Positions 13,401 to 20,000 of a DNA stretch of 64,000 nt are shown here, piece by piece. A model generated the notes under the pieces. That model was not told the origin of the DNA, ran no database searches, and saw only the letters and a program-made list of their open reading frames with translations. The translations under genes and the position numbers were made by a program. The DNA lies in assembly GCF_004798865.1 (NCBI RefSeq), contig NW_025335587.1, positions 124,001-188,000 on the forward strand, read 5' to 3'. How positions within the stretch are numbered: position 1 is the first letter of the stretch; each line of letters starts with the position of its first letter. The DNA comes from Varanus komodoensis. Lineage: Eukaryota; Chordata; Lepidosauria; Squamata; Varanidae.

Positions 13401-13575
13401 TTTCTTTCAATGAGTATTGAAACAAATTCTCCATGTATTTGTTTCCAATAGTGAAACAATGTTGTAATTACTGAAACAAATACTTATGTAACTGGAATTT
13501 AAATCATACATACTGAAGCTGAACAAAATTTTTATGATACCTTTGATTCTGAAGTACAGAGGAAATAAATTCCAT
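1184..13575 (-). CDS. STIL: STIL centriolar assembly protein, spliced, 3' part beyond window
   Basis: Thirteen coding exons on the minus strand join in phase to about 888 codons: 13575-13541, 12448-12350, 11666-11551, 10471-10284, 9829-9582, 8621-8538, 8305-8219, 6594-6447, 5463-5354, 4581-4470, 3807-2758, 2252-2090, 1409-1184. All borders are GT-AG. The product matches vertebrate STIL (about 1290 aa in human), a pericentriolar protein that links PLK4, SAS-6 and CPAP in centriole duplication. Visible landmarks are the N-terminal conserved region ([37 protein letters not shown]), the CPAP-binding stretch with PRP at residues 397-399 and [11 protein letters not shown] at 416-426, and the short coiled coil [20 protein letters not shown] ending near 769, which in human binds PLK4. 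The C-terminal STAN motif is not present and should lie beyond position 1. Exon 13 ends in phase 2, so at least one more exon is required. Recognition is by family memory, not by a search. Confidence 0.96.
2090..2252 (-). CDS. STIL: STIL coding exon 12 (coiled coil end)
   Basis: Starts in phase 0 with [14 protein letters not shown], completing the coiled coil that mediates STIL self-association and PLK4 binding in human. It then runs through [19 protein letters not shown], nearly identical to human [19 protein letters not shown]. Acceptor GTTATAG, donor GTAATG; leaves with one base. Confidence 0.96.
2758..3807 (-). CDS. STIL: STIL coding exon 11 (large central exon)
   Basis: A 1050-bp exon of exactly 350 codons. 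It opens with [17 protein letters not shown], the second half of the CPAP-binding region, and closes with [14 protein letters not shown], the first half of the coiled coil. Between these lies a disordered, Ser/Pro/Gln-rich stretch with a run of eight serines ([10 protein letters not shown], near 3440-3460) and a Cys-rich patch [19 protein letters not shown] that aligns with human STNVCRCCQHHGHIQYSP. Acceptor TTTCCAG, donor GTTTGT. Confidence 0.96.
4470..4581 (-). CDS. STIL: STIL coding exon 10 (CPAP-binding PRP part)
   Basis: Encodes [20 protein letters not shown] then [25 protein letters not shown] and SPRP..PHPVSQ are strongly conserved; the PRP element (residues 397-399) belongs to the segment that in other vertebrates docks on the TCP domain of CPAP/CENPJ. 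Acceptor TTTTTAG, donor GTAACT. Confidence 0.95.
5354..5463 (-). CDS. STIL: STIL coding exon 9
   Basis: Encodes [20 protein letters not shown] then [16 protein letters not shown]. It aligns with human [20 protein letters not shown]. It begins in phase 0 and leaves with two bases; acceptor TTTCAG, donor GTGAGG. This is the start of the less ordered middle of the protein. Confidence 0.93.
6055..6233 (-). mobile_element. tRNA-derived MIR-like SINE
   Basis: Read on the minus strand it begins GGCCAGTGTGGTATAGTGGT, a tRNA-like head, continues through a promoter B-box-like region and the core TAACCTACCTCACACAGTGA, and ends in the tail next to 6055. It matches copies at 7000-7215 and 53070-53297. 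It lies in a STIL intron. This is a squamate-type CORE/MIR-like SINE by pattern; the exact family name is not assigned. Confidence 0.75.
6447..6594 (-). CDS. STIL: STIL coding exon 8
   Basis: Encodes [40 protein letters not shown] and NKETLHRFK. It corresponds to human [21 protein letters not shown] and the following FQLLTSKETL. Acceptor ATTTAG, donor GTAAGT; ends in phase 0. This is near the end of the conserved N-terminal region. Confidence 0.96.
7000..7215 (-). mobile_element. tRNA-derived MIR-like SINE
   Basis: Minus-strand copy with head AACCAGTGTGGTGTAGTGGT (7194-7213), a middle GGGCCAGCTACAAACTC-like core, and the block GGGTTGTTGTTGTGGGGATA near 7066-7085. It lies in a STIL intron between coding exons 7 and 8. 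Same family as the 53.1-kb copy, which is better preserved. Confidence 0.8.
8219..8305 (-). CDS. STIL: STIL coding exon 7
   Basis: Encodes [20 protein letters not shown] then LFSSSIQE, matching human [20 protein letters not shown]. Acceptor TCCTGTAG, donor GTGATT. 87 bp, phase preserved on both sides. Confidence 0.97.
8538..8621 (-). CDS. STIL: STIL coding exon 6
   Basis: Encodes [20 protein letters not shown] and YSLPLIG, matching the human [24 protein letters not shown] region. Acceptor CCTGCAG, donor GTAAGT. It enters with one base and leaves with two, which combine with the next exon to give Ile. Confidence 0.97.
9582..9829 (-). CDS. STIL: STIL coding exon 5
   Basis: Begins in phase 0 with [10 protein letters not shown] and continues through [39 protein letters not shown] and [20 protein letters not shown]. 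The HWAAVT and [14 protein letters not shown] strings are almost invariant in vertebrate STIL. Donor GTAAGT follows two bases of the Gly codon. Confidence 0.96.
10284..10471 (-). CDS. STIL: STIL coding exon 4
   Basis: Encodes [19 protein letters not shown] and the conserved LPGDFLIPC segment, then [12 protein letters not shown]. Acceptor GGCACAG, donor GTAAAA. It ends on a complete codon (phase 0). The RFDPGRE and PGDFLIPC strings are STIL hallmarks. Confidence 0.96.
11551..11666 (-). CDS. STIL: STIL coding exon 3
   Basis: Encodes [20 protein letters not shown] followed by a basic stretch and [11 protein letters not shown], matching the vertebrate STIL segment NPKL..EKT.RLAYRHAKQ. Acceptor CTTCAG, donor GTACTT. 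One base enters, 38 codons follow, one base leaves. Confidence 0.95.
11815..11997. repeat. AT-rich palindromic repeat with ACCATGGTTT units
   Basis: Contains CCATGGTTTATTGTTGTGT, GAACCATGGTTTGGTTCATC and CATGGTTTGTCAG in close succession, with ATGAACCATCTAG on the left, suggesting a decayed inverted-repeat non-autonomous DNA element. Similar words recur near 33295-33600. No target duplication was found and the family is not assigned. Confidence 0.35.
12350..12448 (-). CDS. STIL: STIL coding exon 2
   Basis: Encodes the highly conserved opening of the folded N-terminal region: [18 protein letters not shown] then [15 protein letters not shown]. Acceptor TTTCAG before 12448 and donor GTATGA after 12350. 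It enters with one base and leaves with two. The part corresponding to the human FIYLHLSYYR strand is here [10 protein letters not shown], noticeably diverged. Confidence 0.93.
12526..12605. repeat. Short palindromic repeat, ACAACTCCCA family
   Basis: GGCTACAACTCCCACCA on the left and AAGTTGTAGGTCAAA on the right form the two arms. Further copies lie at 12636-12735, 30836-30915, 41850-41945, 45218-45325, 56908-57020, 58908-59000 and 60880-60985. The arms resemble the ZNF143 motif. It looks like a non-autonomous (MITE-like) family abundant in squamates; the name is not assigned. Confidence 0.55.
12636..12735. repeat. Short palindromic repeat, ACAACTCCCA family
   Basis: Reads CTTCAACCTGGTGCTCCAAA, then CTAAAGCTCCTCTCATGCCC, then GGAAATTGTAGTTCAACACA and TCTAGGGGAGC. 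It is a second copy directly after the one at 12526-12605, still within a STIL intron. Confidence 0.6.
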
Positions 13576-13579
13576 GGGA
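13541..13579 (-). CDS. STIL: STIL coding exon 1 (start codon)
   Basis: A polypyrimidine acceptor precedes position 13579; the ATG is at 13575-13573 in the context TCCCATGG, a good Kozak match. It encodes [11 protein letters not shown] plus two bases completed by the next exon (Arg), and the donor is GTATCA. The short first peptide differs from the mammalian [10 protein letters not shown] start, although the following exon is clearly homologous. The start is inferred from phase, Kozak context and the downstream match. Confidence 0.8.
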
Positions 13580-15348
13580 CTGAAAATATAAAATCTTAAT
13601 GATTCACCCTGCTGAAAATTATAGGAGCAGAAATGGCATAAAAGAAAAAAAATTAAATGCCTCAAACATATCTTGATACTTTAGCATTCTAACATATTAG
13701 AGTAAGATATTAAGTATATACCCCTTTAAACCCTAAAATCATTTTAACACTAGTAATTCCTAAACACAACTTTTTAGGTATAGCAAGAATTGCATCATGG
13801 CTTACAAATTTAACATAGTGGCAATACTAATCCCTGGAAGTAATTAAAATGCATGCACCAGGAATTAAAGACTAGAATGAATGTTTTTCAAAGGTATGTG
13901 TGGAAATTAAACAGCTACCTCTCTGCCCAGAGGGCATATTGCTGCTGTATTCTATCCTTTCTCCCAGATACTCAGAATTACATTTTACTACCATATCAGT
14001 ATTAAAGTAGATCAGTCTGATGGTCAATGACATCAACAGTGTCACCCATTTAAAGTCAAGTCTTTTAAGTTATGAAACAGTATTCACCAAGAGTCCATTT
14101 TTACCACAGAAGAATTTCTACATAAAAAATCAGTAATTGTACATACTCCAAGCAATAGGGGGGCAAATTCCACACACTTGACATTCCCAGTTCTCCTACT
14201 CAATGACTACTCATATTTCAATGGCTCAGGATGGGGTTATTGCTGCTTTTATCACCATCACAGATCTGTTACGCTCTGAATTAGTATCAATAAAAGTTAT
14301 AGCCCATTGGAAGAAAGTCCAAGTGCCCGCAGCCATTACTGCTGCACCTTCATGCATGGCACAAGAACACACACAGGAGACCTCTCCGTTATCCTCAGTC
14401 AATAGCAAATGCCCGCTGGGTGACAGATGATGCCTCATGCACTCATTATATTGATACACCACTTCCGACATTATCAACAACCTGCATGAATGTGCCTGGC
14501 AAGTCTCAGAGCACAACAGCAACATGCTGTCTTTTGTCTCACTTCCTTCACAGCAGGTTGGCAGAGTCACTTAAAAGGGGATCAGGTCTACATGCTAGCT
14601 GGCCATCAGTGACAAGTGGACAACTTGTGGACCTCAAGATACTTTGGTTTACAGCTTTTAGCATTAGCTATGCTACCTAGAAATGATGGAAACAGTGTGA
14701 AAACACATCTTGAGAGCCACAGGTTGTCACCTCCAAGCCTTTAAAGAAAGAACCCTACCCGCAACAATAATTTAAAGGTACCCTTAACAATTATTGCAAA
14801 CTCAGTGTGCATGAGACTAGGATGCTATCTTTTCTGAGTTCATTCACGAGTGATCACCGAGAGCTGCGCATACGATTAGACGGATAATCGTTTCAGCTTT
14901 GAGGGGCACAAGAATTTCGGTTGGATACACAGTACTATTTGACCTTTAATTTCCCCGAGCGTTCACCCAGAAATAGAGCAGCTCCCCTTGGCGGGGAAGG
15001 CAGGCCATGACGCTTCAAAGGGGCGTGCGGATGGGAACCTCGCTTGTCCAAACCCAGTCTCGGCATCGTAGCCAGTATGACACCACAGCAGCAGGCAGAT
15101 GCAATGAAAAGGGAAACATCACCAGTTGAACAACTGCCTGTCACACAGTTGTCAAAGGGACGCACAAGGCCTAACAGAAAGAGCTGAGAACTTTAACTCT
15201 GTATTTTTAAAGCAAGAAAGCCATTAGACGAGCTTGTGGTAGGAAAAGAAATAAGCGTATATGAACGAACGAGACAGTGGGGACTGAAGAGAACCCCCAG
15301 CTCTCCGTGGGGGAAAATTCCCGTCAAAGGCAGCAGCTGCTCACTTAC
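13580..15348 (-). other. STIL: STIL intron 1
   Basis: Intron between the non-coding first exon (donor GTAAGTGAGC, minus strand, at 15348) and the start-codon exon (acceptor before 13579). It holds a stretch at about 14200-14680 with several short open frames on both strands that I could not assign. The first part, near 13600-13760, is AT-rich. Confidence 0.7.
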
Positions 15349-15420
15349 CTCCCCACTCCCTTTTCCATACGTGGGAAAATCCCTCCCGGCGCTCAAAAGC
15401 CTGACCGGGCTACAAACAGA
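15349..15420 (-). other. STIL: STIL non-coding exon 1 (5' UTR), start approximate
   Basis: A strong minus-strand splice donor, GAG|GTAAGTGAGC, lies at 15349/15348 within GC-rich sequence just downstream of a cluster of CCAAT boxes. Vertebrate STIL genes have a non-coding first exon, and the start-codon exon here has an acceptor directly before TCCCATGG, so an upstream UTR exon is required. The transcription start is not visible; about 15380-15430 is a guess from the CCAAT-box spacing. Confidence 0.6.
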
Positions 15421-15640
15421 ATAACCGAATCCTCATTCCCTCCCTGTTGTGGCGGCTCCAATGGCGGCACGATCAGCCAATAAGCAGCCGTTTAGTCGGC
15501 AGCGTCATCCAGCCAATCAAAGATCATTCCAAGAATTTTCCCCGCCCACCGCTTCGTTTTAATCGTTTTCATCACGCCAATCAAAGCTGTCTCACCACCC
15601 AGCTGTTCGCTGTAACCAATCACATAGCCCCTGGTGAAAC
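15420..15640 (-). promoter_or_regulatory. STIL: STIL promoter with five CCAAT boxes
   Basis: Five CCAAT pentamers, all written on the plus strand (ATTGG in the direction of STIL), lie at 15458-15462, 15477-15481, 15513-15517, 15577-15581 and 15616-15620. Three continue as CCAATCA, the preferred NF-Y form. The first overlaps ATGGCGGC, a YY1-like core. Multiple spaced NF-Y sites are typical of cell-cycle promoters, which suits STIL. The region is CpG-rich relative to its flanks. Binding is inferred, not shown. Confidence 0.65.
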
Positions 15641-15728
15641 AGAGGCCAGCTACGCGCGCGCGGAACTCTTGTGGGAGGGATATTTAAAAACTCGGCTTTG
15701 TTTTCAACGGTTGAAGGTAGAGAGTTAT

Positions 15729-15740
15729 TGCGCAGGCGCA
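15729..15740. promoter_or_regulatory. NRF1-like palindromic site
   Basis: TGCGCAGGCGCA differs at one base from the perfect NRF1 palindrome TGCGCATGCGCA. It lies between the two divergent promoters, about 0.3 kb from STIL exon 1 and 1.1 kb from the CMPK1 start codon. NRF1 sites are usual in CpG-island housekeeping promoters. Confidence 0.55.
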
Positions 15741-15759
15741 GAGGCAAATTGGGGAACGT

Positions 15760-16540
15760 GCGGAATAGGTGTGGTTTCCTCTGTTGCCACAGTGATACTA
15801 ATGCTTAGTCTCTAGGGGTGGTCTGAGGTTGTAGACGTGAATGCACTTGGATAGATATATTTAGAATAAGTCTACTACTGTCATGTAGTCAAATTTATAG
15901 GCCATCCCTATTTTATGTTTTCTCAGAAATAAGGTCCATTAGGTTCAAGGGGAGCTTCCGATGAGGTATTTCCAAGGGGTTGGTGGCCTTACTATTTAGT
16001 ATTTAAATGTCTACCCCACCCATTAGCCAGGATGACTTTCTGGACAGCTAATTACTTGGCGGCAAATTATTAGTACTTTCTTTATAGCCACATCTGCCAA
16101 GTGTCGATAAAAGCAGCAGTGGTTCATAGTCTATTCTGGAAAAATACATTGTGTTTTAGTGCCAGGATTAAAGCCTCAGTCTATCCTAGGCAAGTCTTAC
16201 TGAATTCTAGTAGGCTTCCAGCGTTAGCACCCATTTAATTTCGAGAGGCTTTTTTATTACCATGTAAAGGATTGTGCTGCTTTATCTTTTCCCCAGCGAA
16301 TAACGAACTGGCACCTTTGCATTTTGATTTCAGGTGAGTCCAAATTTCAAGGTTTGACAACCAATTGCAAAAGAACAGAGACCTATAATCCTTCGATGTT
16401 TCTTAATTTAAGTATAAAGTGATTCGAGGGTATTGCTGCAAGTACTCTCCCTTATTTCCATGGCACTGCTCCGAGCAAAAACAACCTCCCCACCCTTTTA
16501 GTCACGCTTGACTAAAACCAACCCCGCTGCAGACCCTGTT
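15760..16540. other. Spacer between STIL and CMPK1 promoters
   Basis: Mostly AT-rich, non-coding. The piece near 16160-16215 (AAGTCTTACTGAATTC and AGTAGGCTT) resembles one arm of the short palindromic repeat family described elsewhere in this window. No exon, RNA gene or complete mobile element is seen. Confidence 0.5.
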
Positions 16541-16887
16541 ATTCTGGACTGGCTTTCCCATGCGCCCCAGTGAGCACAGCCAATGAGCAGGGCTTATGGG
16601 AGTTGTCGTTCGGCCCTCTTAGAGGGCACCGGGCAGCCACGTTTCCAGCGCCAGCGCCGGGCGGGCCGGCCTTGGCGCATAGCTCCGCCCCTTCCCCGCC
16701 GCGGCGCCCTCGCCGTCCCTTTTCCCCACCCCCACGAGTGAGAGTGACCGCGGGCGGGAACCCGGAAGCGATTTCCCTTCCAGGTGACACTTCGGCAGCA
16801 CCTCGACCGGGGCAGTGAGCTGGCACCGGCGGTGAAGCAGCCCGGGGTTTTCCTTTCTTCCTCCTCCTGCCATCTTTTTCCCGGCGT
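16541..16887 (+). promoter_or_regulatory. CMPK1: CMPK1 CpG-rich promoter and 5' UTR
   Basis: GC- and CpG-rich block directly upstream of the CMPK1 start codon. It contains a CCAAT box at 16580-16584 and, at 16595-16609, TATGGGAGTTGTCGT, whose complement ACGACAACTCCCATA resembles the ZNF143 (Staf) motif ACTACAANTCCCA. There is no TATA box. The transcription start is not defined by the sequence. Confidence 0.6.
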
Positions 16888-17073
16888 ATGTTCTGTCGTT
16901 GCCTCTTGGCTACCGCGGTTCGTGTTAGTTCCCTATCTCTTCGGCTCAGCACTGTTGTTGCCGCTCCTTCCTCCTCCTCTTCGCGCCGGCTGATCTTCAT
17001 GAAGCCGGTGGTTGTATTTGTTCTTGGCGGGCCCGGAGCCGGAAAGGGGACCCAGTGTTCCCTTATAGTGGAG
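16888..17073 (+). CDS. CMPK1: CMPK1 coding exon 1 (leader and P-loop)
   Basis: 62 codons. Residues 1-37 form a basic leader with five arginines and no Asp or Glu ([20 protein letters not shown], then a Ser run and SRRLIF). Residues 38-62 start the kinase core with [20 protein letters not shown] and end ..LIVE; donor GTAAGG. Human exon 1 has the same plan. The ATG at 16888 sits in the context CGTATGT, only moderate, so initiation at 16999 as well is plausible. Confidence 0.95.
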
Positions 17074-20000
17074 GTAAGGAACAAAAAGGGCATCTCGTCT
17101 CTTTTTCCCTTCTCCCCAGCCGCTCAGTAGAACTACGGTTTCTAGCAAGCAGGGAGCTGATGGAAGCACTGGAAGCTTGCTTTAATGAGCACACAAAGAA
17201 TGCTGGGGGCTGTAGTTTGTCCTGATGTGTTTATGGTTCTTAAACGGTGCAGACAGACTTGGTGTGTGCTAACAGTAGGCGCTTCAGAGGTCAGAACGAA
17301 CTGCTGTATGGTGAGCAGCAAGCCAATCTCCCAAAGGTACGAGAAAGCCTTGATTTTTCAGCTAAAACAAACAAATAAATAAAAGTGTTAACATTTTAAG
17401 GATGCTCCTGGCCAGGGGAGCTATTTCATAGGCAGGAACCCTAACAGAAACAGACCTGTTGAACATCTACATGAAACCGCTGGGAGAGGTCATCAGGAGG
17501 TGTGGGCTGCGGAACCATCAGTACGCTGATGATACCCAGCTCTACCTCTCGTTTTCCACCAATCCAGGTGAGGCAGTGGCTGTACTGAACCGGTGCCTGG
17601 CCGAGGTAATGGGCTGGATGAGGGCCAAGGGACAAGGTCCGCAGCTTGGGAGTGCTCCTCGACCTGGAGCTTTCACTCAAAGCTCAGGTGACAACAGCGG
17701 CGAGGAGCGCTTTCCTCCAGCTTTGGCTGATTCATCAGCTGCGTCCCTACCTGGAGTACGACTGCCTTGCAACAGTGACTCATGCGCTGGTGACTTCCTG
17801 TCTTGACTTCTGTAACGCGCTCTACGTGGGGCTACCCCTGAAGACGGTCCGGATATTTCAATTGGTGCAGAATAGAGCTGCAAGGCTGCTGACGGGGACT
17901 GGACGTTATGTTCACATGACTCCAGTTCTCCGTCAGCTTCACTGGCTCCCCATTGAAGTCCGGGCCCAATTCAAGGTGTTGGTAATGACCTATAAGGCCC
18001 TAAACGGCTTGGGTCCTGGTTACCTGAATGAGCGCTTACATCCATATATGCCCAGTCGCCCCCTGAGATCGGCGGGAGAGGCCCTTCTCCGGGAGCCCCC
18101 CGTGAGAGAAATTAGGAGGGGGGCTTTCTCAGCGGGGGTGCCTAAGTTATGGAATGCGCTCCCCAGAGAGGTCCGCCTGGCGCCGTCGTTGTTTGTTTTT
18201 CGGCGCCAGGCGAAGACCTTTTTATTTAAGCAACATTTTAAATGTTAATACCACTGAATTTTATCTGGCGCCCCATTCTCCGAAGCCTCGGGGCGGCTCA
18301 CAACATAGTGGGGATTGACCCCACTATTAGTTTCAGCTGAATTTCTTTCAGTTAGGGCTACATTTCTTTGCACTGAGGGGTCTGGATATAAAAAAAGTGA
18401 ACTTGAAAAAGTTGATGTTACTTAAATGCATTGAGCAGGGGTTGGACTTGATGGTCTTACAGGCTCCTTCCAACTCTAATATGATTCTATGATATATGCC
18501 TCAGTCATTTTAGATTTTCAGATAAAGGCATGCTTGGTTTCAAGACTACAAATGTGTGTTATGGTACGCACACTGTTGTAAATTAAAAATGGTTCTGGTA
18601 TTGAGAATGTACGCAGCATTTAGTGCGTTTAAAAGGGAGTGGGTAAAATTACATCTATACATCTAATTAGTTTTAATGAAATACTGAACATACCTTTAAT
18701 CAGTTTAGTTTTGAGTTAACAAAAAAGCTGTTCAGCTGGATCAACAGAAATGCTCCAAAATAGTGTAAGCAAAGCGCACTGTAATGTTAAAAGATGACAT
18801 AGATGGAATTTACACGACACAGCAAGGTTACTAGCTTGTCAGGCAAAATTTCCATAGCTTGTAAGCAATCACAGCAGAGGATGGCTTGTTGTAGGGTTCA
18901 GTAGCCCCTTCCGTACTAGCCATATTATTTGAATGCTACTGCAGCTGAGTGCTCCAGGTGAACACCAATAACTACTATGCGAAAGCTGTTGGAAATACCT
19001 GCAGGGTGGATGCCCCAAGCTTCTAACTGATGCCAGCAAAGTGGGTTTACTGCAAGAGGACCAAGTGGGGAAGAAGTTGATCAGGATCTTTGCAAGACCC
19101 AGTTAGGGCCATTGGGATCCCAGGCTGAATAGCTGCACCAGATGGGATACAAGCCATCAAGGACTTGCAGTGTCGTAAACCTGTCCATTCAGTCATGAGC
19201 AGAGGATATTGCAATAAAATATGGGGAATAAATAATTAACTAACAAGCTGCATTGTATCACTAGCACATATTATTTGTACTAGCACAACATTATGATGAA
19301 TAGGGTATGTATGAAGAGAGGAAGTGCCTTATAAGGACTTGGGAGGGGTGCTAAAAATACTGTACACATTTACTCCTGCACTGAAAGGTAATAAAATACT
19401 TAACCATTTGGTTTTTCATCCTGGAGAGAACAAACGATACACAAAGTAAATTCTGCATTTATTTGAACATGAGGCTTTTCTTGACTTAAAACTTTAGGTT
19501 TATAATGACTTTCCCTCCGAGTAGAATGAATTCTGGTAGTGAAGTGTGTATCATGTGGAAAGGCAACAGGGCTTATTGATTTCAGTGGAACACTTTGAAC
19601 TAATTGGACTGATTGTCTTGGTATAACAAACTAAGTATGAGTTGCTACTGAATTATGACTTGTTAATTTGTGAGTTAACTATGCGCTATGCAGCACAAGC
19701 AACACAGAAAGGGAATCCTGTAATTCCAGTTTATGAGTTGTCAGCAAGGACAACCAATACTCAACCTCTACTCTGGGCTGTTGCTAACACATGAACCAAG
19801 TCAGGATGCAAGGAACTCTATCTTAAGATTGTTTAAAGGTATAATGTACAAACCAATTAACCTGAGTTATGGGACAGGCTACGTATTTGTATTTCTCCTC
19901 ATCTCTAAAAGAGAGTGCTTGATGAAGGACTGAGGTTACTGAATCTTCAGTACAGATTTTTTTTAAACTTCAGTTGCAGAAATAAGGACTGTGTGCTTCT

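Noticed and set aside
15311-15322. NF-kB-like site GGGAAAATTCCC in STIL intron 1
   Set aside because: A single short word just after the splice donor, with no second site or functional support.
16539-17093. 184-codon minus frame over the CMPK1 promoter
   Set aside because: It is antisense to CMPK1 exon 1 and CpG-rich promoter sequence, with low-complexity content.
17646-18248. 200-codon frame as a host gene
   Set aside because: Its sequence is the C-terminus of an L2-type LINE and lies in a CMPK1 intron.
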